Positions 54,725-63,288 of a stretch of DNA of 64,000 nucleotides are shown here, in pieces. The translations under genes and the position numbers were made by a program. Source of the DNA: Parvularcula mediterranea (lineage in GTDB: Bacteria; Pseudomonadota; Alphaproteobacteria; Caulobacterales; Parvularculaceae); contig NZ_JABFCX010000003.1 in assembly GCF_013085255.1 (NCBI RefSeq), positions 1-64,000 on the forward strand, given 5' to 3'. A model generated the notes under the pieces. The model had not been told where the DNA came from. It did not search any database and worked only from the letters and a program-made list of their open reading frames with translations. Position 1 is the stretch's first letter; every line of letters starts with the position of its first letter.

Positions 54725-57292
54725 ATGAAAGCCGTGATCAAAGCCAGCATCATTGCCATCTTGGCAGCCGTTCTGGTCAGCGTGGCCGTCTTCCTCATGC
54801 AGGATGGCAGCGCACGGATCGTTCAGGAGCAAGTGCAGGGCCTTGATCCGAATGTTGCGGTGACCATCGGTTCCATCGCCTTTGCTCTTGGTATGCTGTT
54901 CTGGGGACTGAGGGTCTCTGCCGCCAACCAGAACGTGACCCGCGACTGGTCGAAAAGCCTCGCGCGCATGGAAGCCGATCTCGAGAAGACCGACTCGATC
55001 CTCGCCAGCCATCCCGGCCTCGTCCTCGTCTGGGCAGAAAGCGAAGACGAGCTGACCGAGGGGTGGGGCTCCCCCCGCGTCCTCGGCGGCCCGGCAGCGC
55101 TTGCCAGCCTCATCACCTTCGCCTCGAAGGACCCCGACGCCTTCCGCCGTCCCGCAGAGAGCCTTCTTGATGCGTTCGGCGACCTTCAGCTCACGGAAGA
55201 CGCTGCGGGCACCCGCACCGCCACCTTGCGCGAAAAGGTCAATCTCCTGCGCTCCGAAGGGCTCAGCTTCTCAGGCACCCTCCGCACCGAAGAGGGCCGC
55301 TCCATCGAATGCGATGGTCGTGTTGCTGGTGATCAGGTCACCCTCTGGCTCACCGACCCCGCTGTCCGCCTCGCCGAGGAAACCGGCGTTGTCGGGCAGG
55401 CGAGGGACCGCGCATCGGACCTTCACGGCGCCTTCAACCATCTCGACCGCGCGCCGCTCGCAGCATGGCGCCGCTCCCCGGACCTGAAGCTCGAATGGGT
55501 CAACCGCGCCTATGTGGAGATGGTCGAAGCCATCAACATGGAAGAGGTGATCGCTGAACAGCGCGAGATCGACCCCGGCTGCGTCAAGGTTGCCGAGAAG
55601 GCCAAGACCGAGCACGCCCGCTCGGGCCGTAAGGCTTCCGACGACCTGATCCGCGTCAACATCCGCGGCCAGCGCCGTGTGCTGAGGATCATTGAGCAGC
55701 CGATGCACGCTTCGGGCGACCGCGTCTCCATGGCTGGTCTCGCCATCGACGTCACCCGCCAGGACAAGGCACAGGAAGAGCTGCGCCGCCATCAGGAAGC
55801 TCACCGGCAGACCATCGACCAGCTCGGCACGGCCGTCGCTGTTTTCTCCGCCAACCAGCAGCTCGAATACTACAACCAGAGCTTCGTCGAGCTCTGGGGC
55901 CTGGAGGAGGCTGAACTCCTCCACAAGCCTTCGCATGCGGAAATTCTCGACCGTCTGCGTCACCTCGACAAGCTCCCTGCACAGAGCGATTTCGGCAAGT
56001 GGAAACGCGAGCAGCTTGAGATTTACACCGAAGACGACGGCCAGAAGCCTGACGAGACCTGGCACCTGCCTTCAGGCCGGACCCTGCGCATCGCCGCAGG
56101 TCGCCATGCCCTCGGCGGTGTCGCGGTGGTGTTTGAGGACATCACCCAGACCGTAGAGCTTCAGACCCTCTACCAGACCCAGATCAAGGTCCAGCGCGCC
56201 ACCCTCAACAACCTTGCAGAAGGCGTCGTCGTCTTCGGCGCCGATGGCCGCCTCGCGCTCTATAACCAGGCGTTCGAGGAGATGTGGGACCTCTCGGACG
56301 ACCAGCTCCAGGACGCGCCGCACTTCGACCGTCTGCAGACGGAGTTCATGACGTTCGCTCCGCGTGCGGAAGAAGACTTCAAGGCGATGAAGCGCCGGAT
56401 CGTCAGCTTCTCGCCCCAGGACCGCCAGACCCATGCGGGCGGCCCCTTCAAGCTCAAGGACGGCCGCTGGATGGGCTACGCGACTTCGCCGCTGCCGGAT
56501 GGCGCGACGCTGGTCAGCTTCATCGACGTCACCGACAGCCAGGAACGCCAGCGCGAGCTCGAGGTCCGGAACCAGATCCTCGAAGACGCCGACCGCATCA
56601 AGACGCGCTTCACCAACCACATCTCCTACCAGCTCCGTGACCCGCTCAACGTCATCAAGGGCTTTGCCGAGGTGCTAGAGAACGAGTTCGCGGGCCCACT
56701 GTCGGACCGCCAGAAGGACTATACCGCCGCGATCGTGGCCAGCTCCCTCAAGCTGCTCGACCTCGTCGACGACATTATCGACCTCGCAGCCGTCGACGCA
56801 GGCCAGCTCAACCTCGAGATGGAATGGGTGGACGTCCGTGAGCTGATGGAAAACGCCAAGACCTATGCGGCGCTGAAAGCTGAGGACAGCCAGATCAAGC
56901 TGATCGTCGACTGCGACAGCGCGATCGGTCAGATCCGCGGCGATGGCCGTCGCCTCAAGCAGGTGATCTTCAACCTCCTCTCCAACGCCTTCCAGTTCAC
57001 CGAACCCGGCGGCGAAGTCACTCTGGGTGCGGAACGCGAGGGCGAGATGATCCGCCTCTGGGTCTCCGACACGGGCCGCGGCGTGACCGCTGCAGACCAG
57101 GCCAAGGTGTTCGAGCGCTACGAGGCCGCAGGTCCGGGCGCCGGGGCAGGGGTCGGCCTCGCGCTGGTCAACAGCTTCGTCAGCCTCCACGGCGGCTTCG
57201 TGAAGCTCTCGAGCCGCGAAGACGAGGGCACCACGGTGACCTGCCACCTGCCCATGGAAGGCCTCACCACCCCGGCTCTCGCTGCTGAATAA
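54725..57292 (+). CDS. divL: DivL-type tyrosine pseudo-kinase controlling the CtrA pathway
   Basis: The product has 855 residues. Two N-terminal membrane helices (~5-23 and ~42-60) precede several PAS-like domains (~80-610; clear ones begin QTIDQLGTAVAVFSANQQLEYYN and TLNNLAEGVVVFGADGRLALYN). Then comes a HisKA domain whose box reads NHISYQLRDPLNVIKGF: Tyr635 replaces the phospho-accepting His, the defining DivL trait. The ATPase domain follows (VIFNLLSNAFQFTEPGG, DTGRGVTAAD, GAGVGLALVNS). In Caulobacter DivL binds CckA and DivK to steer CtrA phosphorylation at the cell pole. A CtrA-like site lies upstream and a strong terminator follows. Confidence 0.92.
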   Translation: MKAVIKASIIAILAAVLVSVAVFLMQDGSARIVQEQVQGLDPNVAVTIGSIAFALGMLFWGLRVSAANQNVTRDWSKSLARMEADLEKTDSILASHPGLVLVWAESEDELTEGWGSPRVLGGPAALASLITFASKDPDAFRRPAESLLDAFGDLQLTEDAAGTRTATLREKVNLLRSEGLSFSGTLRTEEGRSIECDGRVAGDQVTLWLTDPAVRLAEETGVVGQARDRASDLHGAFNHLDRAPLAAWRRSPDLKLEWVNRAYVEMVEAINMEEVIAEQREIDPGCVKVAEKAKTEHARSGRKASDDLIRVNIRGQRRVLRIIEQPMHASGDRVSMAGLAIDVTRQDKAQEELRRHQEAHRQTIDQLGTAVAVFSANQQLEYYNQSFVELWGLEEAELLHKPSHAEILDRLRHLDKLPAQSDFGKWKREQLEIYTEDDGQKPDETWHLPSGRTLRIAAGRHALGGVAVVFEDITQTVELQTLYQTQIKVQRATLNNLAEGVVVFGADGRLALYNQAFEEMWDLSDDQLQDAPHFDRLQTEFMTFAPRAEEDFKAMKRRIVSFSPQDRQTHAGGPFKLKDGRWMGYATSPLPDGATLVSFIDVTDSQERQRELEVRNQILEDADRIKTRFTNHISYQLRDPLNVIKGFAEVLENEFAGPLSDRQKDYTAAIVASSLKLLDLVDDIIDLAAVDAGQLNLEMEWVDVRELMENAKTYAALKAEDSQIKLIVDCDSAIGQIRGDGRRLKQVIFNLLSNAFQFTEPGGEVTLGAEREGEMIRLWVSDTGRGVTAADQAKVFERYEAAGPGAGAGVGLALVNSFVSLHGGFVKLSSREDEGTTVTCHLPMEGLTTPALAAE

Positions 57293-57343
57293 CGCTGATC
57301 CCGGACGCTCAGGGCGGTCCGGGAGCCATCATCGAAACCAACG

Positions 57344-57372
57344 GAGCCGCTGCCCCGCAGCGGCTTTTTATT
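57344..57372 (+). terminator. Rho-independent terminator after divL
   Basis: AGCCGCTG and CAGCGGCT form a GC-rich stem around CCCCG, followed by TTTTTATT, 51 bases after the divL stop. Confidence 0.92.
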
Positions 57373-57469
57373 CTCCCGGGCACCGCGACACACCCGCCCT
57401 CAACAGCCGCGCGAACTCCTGCTAGCGTCTCGTCAAAATGCGGCCATCAGAGCCGCCAGAGGAAACGCC

Positions 57470-59554
57470 ATGAAGAAGATCGCCGCGGCTCTCGCCGCCT
57501 TCGTCGCCGTGTTTGCAGCCGTGGTGCTGGTCGGCGGCCAGCTCAAAAAACAGGCCACGGTCAGGGAGCTCCGCGCCGTCACCGAACCCGCGCCGTTCCT
57601 GATCGAGCGCGACGATTTCGGTGTTCCCTCCATCTACGGTGCCACCGATCCCGCCGTCGCGTTCGGCCTCGCCTATGCCCATGCCGAGGACGACTTCCAG
57701 ACGCTACAGGAGCGCCTTGCGCCGATCCGCAGCCAGCTCGGCGCGGTCCAAGGCAAGGACGGCGCGGTCCTCGATGTCATCAACAAGATGCTCCAGAGCC
57801 AGCGCATCGCCGCCCGCGAGTTCGGCACTCTTACGCCCGAGGCCCAGGCCATGGCGCAGGCGTATGCGGACGGTATCAACAAGTACGCAGGCGAAAACCC
57901 CGGCGAGATGCTCCGTCATGAGCTCTTCCCCGTGACCGCCCAGGACATCATCGCAGGCTTCGTCCTTGTGCAGCCTTTCTTCCACAAGTTCGATGACGTC
58001 CTGAAGCGCATCAACAACGGCACCATCGAGACAGGCGGCGGCGTGGTTGGCAGCGCAGCCGAAGCGCGCGGTTCCAACGCCTTCGCCGTGGCGCCCAGCC
58101 GCATGGCAGACGGCACAACGCTACTGATCTCCAATTCGCACCAGCCATGGACAGGCCCCCTCGCATGGTATGAGGCACGCCTCGCCAGCGGAGAGGGCTG
58201 GTCGATGGCCGGGCCACTCTTCCCCGGCGTGCCGTTCATCCTCATGGGGTATAATGAGCATCTCGGCTGGACGAACACGGTCAACATCCCTGATCTCGTG
58301 GACGTCTACCGGCTGGAGATGGACGACAGCGGCAAGCGCTACCGGTTCGACGGCGAATGGCGTGATCTCGAAAGCGAGAGCTTCTGGATCAAAGTCCGCT
58401 TCGGCCCGGTGCTCGTGCCCATCCGCCAGACGGTCCACCGCTCCGTCCACGGACCGGTCCTGAAAAACGATGACGGTGCCTACGCCATCCGTTATGCCGG
58501 CATGGGCGAGATCCAGCATTTCGAACAGTACTACCGCCTCAACCGCGCGAAGAGCTTCGAGGACTGGCAGGAGGCCATGCGGATGCAGGCCATTCCGTCC
58601 ACGAACTTTGTCTATGCCGACCGCGAAGGCAATATCGCCTATCTCTACAATGCGAAGTTCCCGAAGCGCTCCCCCGATATCGATTGGGAGGGCGTGCTGC
58701 CGGGCAATAGCTCTGAGTTTCTCTGGGAAGAATACGAGCCCTTCGAGGCACAGCCCTACTACGTGAACCCGGATAGCGGCTGGCTCGTGAACGCGAACAA
58801 CACGCCGTTCCTTGCCACCGATGCTGCGAACAATATGCGGCGCGAGGACTTCCCCGTGGTCGGGATCGAGACGATCACCACGAACCGCATCGCAAGGTCG
58901 ATCGCGCTCATGTCTGCCCATGAAGGGGCGTTCACGGACGAAGATATCGACCGGATCAAGTATGACACGGGCTATGACTTCTCCTCGCCGCTTGGGAAAC
59001 TGTTCGCCGATCTCGTCGCTGATCCGGCCCTCGCAGGCGTTGATGACGAAGCGCTCAGCCTCCTCAGGACCTGGGACCAGACGCTCGACAATCAGGGTGC
59101 AGCTGATGCGCTTGCGGCGCTTGTCGTCTACGACCTCTACCTCGGGATGCGCGGCTGGCACGAGATGCCGAGCCATGAGCATGCCCTGACCGAGGCGGCC
59201 AAGCATCTGCGTGAGACCTTCGGCAGGATCGACCCGACGTTCACGGAGCTCTCGCGCCTTCGCCGCGGCGAGCATGACCTGCCGCTGACCGGGGGACCCG
59301 ACGCGCTGAAGGCGCTTTATTGGGGCTTCGACGAAGATGGCCGTCTCTACGGCCTCAATGGCGATGGCTATATCGGCTACTACAAGTGGGACGAAAACGG
59401 CCTCGTCCGTGCCGAGAGCATATATCCCTTGGGCGCTGCGATGACCCGCCCGGACTCACCGCACTATGACGATCAGGCCCCGCTCTTCGCCGAAGAGGCC
59501 ATGAAGCCTGCCCCGGTCCCTGACTGGAGAAAAGCCGCAGCACTCGCCCAATAA
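57470..59554 (+). CDS. Penicillin acylase / AHL acylase family amidohydrolase
   Basis: The product has 694 residues with an N-terminal signal or anchor (AAALAAFVAVFAAVVLVGG). It is an Ntn-hydrolase precursor: the alpha-chain (ERDDFGVPSIYGATDPAVAFGLAYAHAEDDF), then the autocatalytic cleavage site Gly-Ser202 in ARGSNAFAVAP, where Ser becomes the N-terminal nucleophile of the beta-chain. NSHQPWTGPLAWYEARL and the oxyanion/Asn regions (NNTPFLA, GIETITTNRIA) follow. Family members cleave acyl side chains of beta-lactams, N-acyl-homoserine lactones or other amides. The length is a little below PvdQ/QuiP (~760-860). Terminators on both sides suggest a single-gene unit. Confidence 0.9.
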   Translation: MKKIAAALAAFVAVFAAVVLVGGQLKKQATVRELRAVTEPAPFLIERDDFGVPSIYGATDPAVAFGLAYAHAEDDFQTLQERLAPIRSQLGAVQGKDGAVLDVINKMLQSQRIAAREFGTLTPEAQAMAQAYADGINKYAGENPGEMLRHELFPVTAQDIIAGFVLVQPFFHKFDDVLKRINNGTIETGGGVVGSAAEARGSNAFAVAPSRMADGTTLLISNSHQPWTGPLAWYEARLASGEGWSMAGPLFPGVPFILMGYNEHLGWTNTVNIPDLVDVYRLEMDDSGKRYRFDGEWRDLESESFWIKVRFGPVLVPIRQTVHRSVHGPVLKNDDGAYAIRYAGMGEIQHFEQYYRLNRAKSFEDWQEAMRMQAIPSTNFVYADREGNIAYLYNAKFPKRSPDIDWEGVLPGNSSEFLWEEYEPFEAQPYYVNPDSGWLVNANNTPFLATDAANNMRREDFPVVGIETITTNRIARSIALMSAHEGAFTDEDIDRIKYDTGYDFSSPLGKLFADLVADPALAGVDDEALSLLRTWDQTLDNQGAADALAALVVYDLYLGMRGWHEMPSHEHALTEAAKHLRETFGRIDPTFTELSRLRRGEHDLPLTGGPDALKALYWGFDEDGRLYGLNGDGYIGYYKWDENGLVRAESIYPLGAAMTRPDSPHYDDQAPLFAEEAMKPAPVPDWRKAAALAQ

Positions 59555-59582
59555 AAAAAGCGCCCCGCGAGGGGCGCTTTTC
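59553..59582 (+). terminator. Bidirectional terminator between acylase and gcrA
   Basis: AAAAAAAGCGCCCC, loop GCGA, GGGGCGCTTTT: an 8-bp stem flanked by A-run and T-run, so it can terminate both the plus-strand acylase and the minus-strand gcrA transcript. It begins inside the acylase stop codon. Confidence 0.93.
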
Positions 59583-59602
59583 CGTTCAAGCTTTGCTGGA
59601 GA

Positions 59603-60100
59603 TCAGCTGACTGCCCGGATCGGCCTTGGCAAGGCAGGGGCCGTGCGCTCCTTCCGTGCACTGCGCGAGGTCGAGGGCTGGAAGGCTAGTTGCGCGTGAT
59701 AGGCGCAGTAGGGTTTCCCTCCGCCTGCGGACTGGCCGCAGAAATGGAAGTCTTCCGACGCCGGATCGCCGATCGGCCATTTGCACTGGTCGGTGCCGAT
59801 AGAGCTGACCGTCAGGCGGTCGCTGCCAAAGTCGCCGATGGGGGGCAGGTCGCGCAGGACGCTGCGCACCGGTGCCCGTCTCTCCCGCTCGGGCGCAGCG
59901 GTCGCCACGGCCTCACGCACTTCCGTGGTCACGGTCTTCGGCTTGGCAGGGGCAGCTCTGCCCGACAGGCCAAGGCGATGGACCTTGCCGATGACGGCAT
60001 TGCGGGTCACCCCGCCCATACGCGCCGCGATCTGGCTGGCCGAGTGGCCTTCCGACCAAAGTTTCTTCAACTCCTCAACACGCTCTTCCGTCCACGCCAT
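59603..60100 (-). CDS. gcrA: Cell-cycle regulator GcrA
   Basis: The product has 165 residues from ATG 60100, with GGGAGGAAACG upstream; the longer frame to 60172 is not needed. The N-terminal helix-turn-helix MAWTEERVEELKKLWSEG and SASQIAARMGGVTRNAVIGKVHRLGLSGR is the GcrA hallmark. A variable Pro/Ala linker leads to the C-terminal CKWPIGDP, FHFCG and GKPYCAYH segment, the sigma-70-binding domain with its conserved Cys/His. GcrA activates promoters carrying CcrM-methylated GANTC sites in Caulobacter and relatives. Confidence 0.95.
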   Translation of the reverse strand: MAWTEERVEELKKLWSEGHSASQIAARMGGVTRNAVIGKVHRLGLSGRAAPAKPKTVTTEVREAVATAAPERERRAPVRSVLRDLPPIGDFGSDRLTVSSIGTDQCKWPIGDPASEDFHFCGQSAGGGKPYCAYHAQLAFQPSTSRSARKERTAPALPRPIRAVS

Positions 60101-60331
60101 CGTTTCCTCCCGGATCAGTTTCGGCCTGGGGGCGAACCCCACATCTGGTGAAGCGTCTGCCTCCGCTCCCATATTTTGTGACTGTTCTAGATCGAAAGCA
60201 CAAGATAAAGGTTCACTGAGTTATTAACGTCTAGATGTTGATAGCGCGGTTTTTGTCCACAAGGGCGGCTGTATCCTGCTTTCGGACCCTGATAGACCGC
60301 GGCTCATCAACCCTTTCGAAGGATGTCTCCT

Positions 60332-61192
60332 ATGGCGCGCGATTCGCACCCCACAGCCAAGGTCGAAGCTCCCGCTTTTGGTGAGCGCAGGTTCGGGCCG
60401 GTGAACTGGCTTGGTCTCTGGACGCTCTTCAAGAAGGAAGTGATGCGTTATCTGAAGGTCGCTGCGCAGACTGTCTTTGCGCCGATCATCACCACGATGC
60501 TCTACCTCACGGTGTTCCTCGTTGCCTTCGGGGCAGGGCGAGAGACCGAGATGGAAGGCCAGCTGATCGCTTTTGCCGCCTTCCTGCCGCCGGGGCTTAT
60601 TATGATGGCGGTCCTCTCGAACGCCTTCCAGAACGCATCCTCCAGCCTGATCATCGGCAAGGTGCAGGGCTCGGTGGTCGATGTCCTCATGCCGCCGCTG
60701 TCGGCTGCCGAGCTGACCGTGGCCTTTGTCATGGGTGCAGCGGTCAGGGGCCTGATGGTCGGCCTTGTGACCGCCTTCACGATCGGCATCTTCATGGCGC
60801 TGACAGGCGGCCCGATCCCGATCCACAACGTAGCAGCGATCCTCTATTTCGCTCTCTGCGCCTCGATCATGCTCGGCGCTATCGGCGCGATCGCGGGCAT
60901 GTGGGCGGAGAAGTTCGACCAGCTGGCGCTGATCACCAACTTCGTCATCACGCCTTTGACCTTCCTGTCGGGCACGTTCTACTCGGTGAAGCGCGAGGGT
61001 ATCCCTGCTTGGGTCGCAGACATCTCTGCCTTTAACCCGCTCTTCTATCTGATCGACGGGTTCCGCTACGGCTTTATCGGGGTCAGCGACGCGCCCGTTT
61101 CTAGAGGAGCTGTCATCTCTCTGGCCTTGTCAGCGGCGGCCTGCGGGGTCACCTACGTCCTCTTCAAACGCGGATACAAACTGAAAGCCTGA
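60332..61192 (+). CDS. ABC-2 type transporter permease without adjacent ATPase
   Basis: About 286 residues; ATG 60332 has GAAGGA 8 bases upstream and is preferred to ATG 60323. Six transmembrane helices are visible, with the family blocks NWLGLWTLFKKEVMRYL, KVQGSVVDVLMPPLSAAELTVAF and ITPLTFLSGTFYSVKREGIP through FNPLFYLIDGFRYGFIG. Such permeases need a separate ATPase, and none is adjacent. The 231 bases upstream (60101-60331) hold the divergent gcrA/permease promoters; I see no gene there. hslO follows after 5 bases. Confidence 0.88.
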   Translation: MARDSHPTAKVEAPAFGERRFGPVNWLGLWTLFKKEVMRYLKVAAQTVFAPIITTMLYLTVFLVAFGAGRETEMEGQLIAFAAFLPPGLIMMAVLSNAFQNASSSLIIGKVQGSVVDVLMPPLSAAELTVAFVMGAAVRGLMVGLVTAFTIGIFMALTGGPIPIHNVAAILYFALCASIMLGAIGAIAGMWAEKFDQLALITNFVITPLTFLSGTFYSVKREGIPAWVADISAFNPLFYLIDGFRYGFIGVSDAPVSRGAVISLALSAAACGVTYVLFKRGYKLKA

Positions 61193-61197
61193 CCCCT

Positions 61198-62154
61198 ATG
61201 TTCGACGAAGCGCCCAAGAGCGGTGGCCCCACCGACGACGTCGTGATCCCCTTTCAGGTGGGCGAGACGGCCGTCCGCGGCCGGCTCGTGCGCCTTGGCC
61301 CGGCGATCGACGACCTCCTGCGCCGTCACACCTTCCCGAAGCCCGTCAAGGAGCTGGTCGGCCAGACCGCCGCGCTCGTCGCGATGCTTGGTGCGTCCCT
61401 CAAGTTCGAGGGCAAGCTGATCCTTCAGGTGCAGGGCGATGGCCCTGTCTCGATGATCGTCGCTGACTACACCGTCGGCGGTGCCCTGCGCGCGACAGCG
61501 AAGCTGCAGGATGGTCACGATGAGATCGCAGGCAAGGCCGAGGGGCCAGAGCTCCACTTCCTCCTGCGCAAGGGTCACATGGTCATGACCATCGACCAAG
61601 GCGCAGACATGGAGCGGTACCAGGGCGTCGTGCCTCTCGAAGGGCCGACCATCGCCAAGGCGACGGTCAACTACTTCGCCCAATCCGAGCAGATCCCCAC
61701 CGCCATCGAACTCGCCGTCGGTCAGATCACGGACGAGCATGGCCGCGAGACCTGGCGTGCTGGCGGTATCATGGCTCAGTTTATGGCAGGCGAGGGCGGC
61801 AGCCGTGAGCGCGGCGAAGATGTCCTCATGGAAGATGACGACCGCGAAGCGTGGAACCGCGCCGCGATCCTCCTCGAGACGGTGAAGCCTGACGAGCTTC
61901 TCGACCCGACCGTGTCGCCGGAGCAGCTTCTCTACCGCCTCTATCACGAGGATGGAGTGCGCGTCTTCGATCCGTCTACGGCGCATTTCGAGTGCACCTG
62001 CAATCGTGAGAAAATCGCCAACGTCCTCTCGCAATACACCCGCGAGGACATTGACGACATGATCGAGGACGGCGCGCTCGAGGTCACCTGCGACTTCTGC
62101 CGTCAGGTCTATCGCTTCGAACTCGACGAAAGCGGCGAGCGGTTTACTGAATAG
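61198..62154 (+). CDS. hslO: Redox-activated chaperone Hsp33
   Basis: The product has 318 residues. It has the substrate-binding N-terminal domain (LVGQTAALVAMLGASLKFEGKL, MVADYTVGG-like region) and the zinc-binding redox switch at the C-terminus: CTC at ~265 and CDFC about 35 residues later. Oxidation of these cysteines releases zinc and activates the cytoplasmic holdase. No Shine-Dalgarno-like site is seen, and the ATG is 5 bases past the permease stop, so translation is probably coupled. Alphaproteobacterial Hsp33 proteins have this length. Confidence 0.94.
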   Translation: MFDEAPKSGGPTDDVVIPFQVGETAVRGRLVRLGPAIDDLLRRHTFPKPVKELVGQTAALVAMLGASLKFEGKLILQVQGDGPVSMIVADYTVGGALRATAKLQDGHDEIAGKAEGPELHFLLRKGHMVMTIDQGADMERYQGVVPLEGPTIAKATVNYFAQSEQIPTAIELAVGQITDEHGRETWRAGGIMAQFMAGEGGSRERGEDVLMEDDDREAWNRAAILLETVKPDELLDPTVSPEQLLYRLYHEDGVRVFDPSTAHFECTCNREKIANVLSQYTREDIDDMIEDGALEVTCDFCRQVYRFELDESGERFTE

Positions 62155-62161
62155 TGGAGCG

Positions 62162-62175
62162 CTCTCGCGCGAGAG
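62162..62175 (+). terminator. Perfect palindrome after hslO
   Basis: CTCTCGCGCGAGAG is fully self-complementary and is followed by TTCTTC, 8 bases after the hslO stop. It is probably a weak terminator or the edge of the adjacent repeat cluster. Confidence 0.5.
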
Positions 62176-62184
62176 TTCTTCAGA

Positions 62185-62212
62185 TGGATCCTGAATCAAG
62201 TTCAGGATGACG
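62185..62212 (+). repeat. Extragenic palindrome, left element
   Basis: TGGAT, then CCTGAA-x5-TTCAGG, then ATGACG: a stem-loop with fixed flanks. The same flanks appear inverted 25 bases further on. Elements of this form (a 'TTCAGGATGAC' core) are recurrent in intergenic spaces of several alphaproteobacteria, as I recall. Confidence 0.7.
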
Positions 62213-62237
62213 GGTGGAGAGACCACCTCCCCAATTT

Positions 62238-62265
62238 CGTCATCCTGGACCCGATCCAGGATCCA
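62238..62265 (-). repeat. Extragenic palindrome, right element (inverted)
   Basis: CGTCAT, then CCTGGA-CCCGA-TCCAGG, then ATCCA. The outer bases are the reverse complement of the left element's outer bases. Between the two is a smaller hairpin, GGTGG-AGAGA-CCACC, so the whole 62185-62265 segment can fold into a nested cruciform. Confidence 0.7.
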
Positions 62266-62346
62266 TCACAAAAAGAGAACGAAGCTCCGCCCACAAACCC
62301 TCTCCCTCGGGAGAGGTCCAAATCTGCAGGCTTGGAGAAACCGCCC

Positions 62347-63261
62347 TTAGCTCACCAGCCACATCCAGAACGGCAGGCTGACGAACGCCAGCATCGTCGT
62401 CACCGTCACGTGCCCCGCCATCAGCTCTGCGTCCCCGCCCAGCTCCTTCGCCAGCACGTAGGCCGACGCCGCGCCGGGCGCCCCGCCAATCGCGGCGAGC
62501 ACCACCAGTGCTTCGGGCGGTAGGGAGAACGCTACCCCGATCCCGAGGAATACGGCAGGCGCTATGAGCAGCTTGAGCACCACGGAGGCCGACAAAAGCC
62601 CCGGCTTTGCTCCGATAGCGGAGAAATCGAGCCCCGCACCGATGGCCAGCAGGATGAGAGGCAACGCAGCCCTGCCGATCAGCTCTCCCGTTGCCACCAC
62701 GAGGGGCGGCTGAAGCCACGGGAGAGCGATCGCAGCAGCACCCGCGGCGCATCCGATGATCAGGGGGTTGGTCACGATCCGCAACGCCACGCGGGAGACA
62801 CTTACGTCCCCCTCGTGTGCTCCCCATACGGAGAGAACCGCAACGCAAAGGATATTGATGAGCGGCACCGTCGGCCCGAAGATGATCGCGACCAGCGCCG
62901 CCTGATCGACCGAAAGGCTGACCTGCGCGAGCGCCAGGATGACAAACCCGTTCCAGCGCAATCCGCCTTGGAAGACGCTTGTGAAGCTTGGTCCATCGGT
63001 GCGTAGGAGTGGCTTCAGCATGACGATCAGCGCCGCCATCGCAAGGAAGCCAAGGACAGCCGAAACCACGACGCCGCCGGCAGCGATGCCTTCAAGGCTG
63101 GCCTGCCCGATCGTCACGAACAGGAGCGCAGGCAACAGCACGAGATATCCGAGCTTGTTGATCCCTGCCCAGAGGTCTAGGCGCACCAGCCCCGTGCGCC
63201 TGACCACCCAGCCAAGCGCGATGGTCGCCGCGATGGGGATCAGGCCGGAGAAGACGTCCAA
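62347..63261 (-). CDS. AEC family transporter (auxin efflux carrier type)
   Basis: The product has 304 residues with about ten transmembrane helices in the AEC/BART arrangement: PIAATIALGWVVRRTGLV, LLPALLFVTIGQASL, GGLRWNGFVILALAQ, FGPTVPLINILCV, and the C-terminal GGAPGAASAYVLAKELGGDAELM that is typical of the family. Bacterial members carry malate, malonate or other organic anions; the substrate here is unknown. It lies 27 bases downstream of the dehydrogenase gene's stop on the same strand. Confidence 0.9.
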   Translation of the reverse strand: MDVFSGLIPIAATIALGWVVRRTGLVRLDLWAGINKLGYLVLLPALLFVTIGQASLEGIAAGGVVVSAVLGFLAMAALIVMLKPLLRTDGPSFTSVFQGGLRWNGFVILALAQVSLSVDQAALVAIIFGPTVPLINILCVAVLSVWGAHEGDVSVSRVALRIVTNPLIIGCAAGAAAIALPWLQPPLVVATGELIGRAALPLILLAIGAGLDFSAIGAKPGLLSASVVLKLLIAPAVFLGIGVAFSLPPEALVVLAAIGGAPGAASAYVLAKELGGDAELMAGHVTVTTMLAFVSLPFWMWLVS

Positions 63262-63288
63262 GTCACACCTCCTCCGGGTGCTGAGGGC

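Noticed and set aside
60101-60331. GANTC methylation sites controlling the gcrA promoter
   Set aside because: I found no GANTC motif in this intergenic segment; the nearest GATTC is at about 60340, inside the permease coding region.
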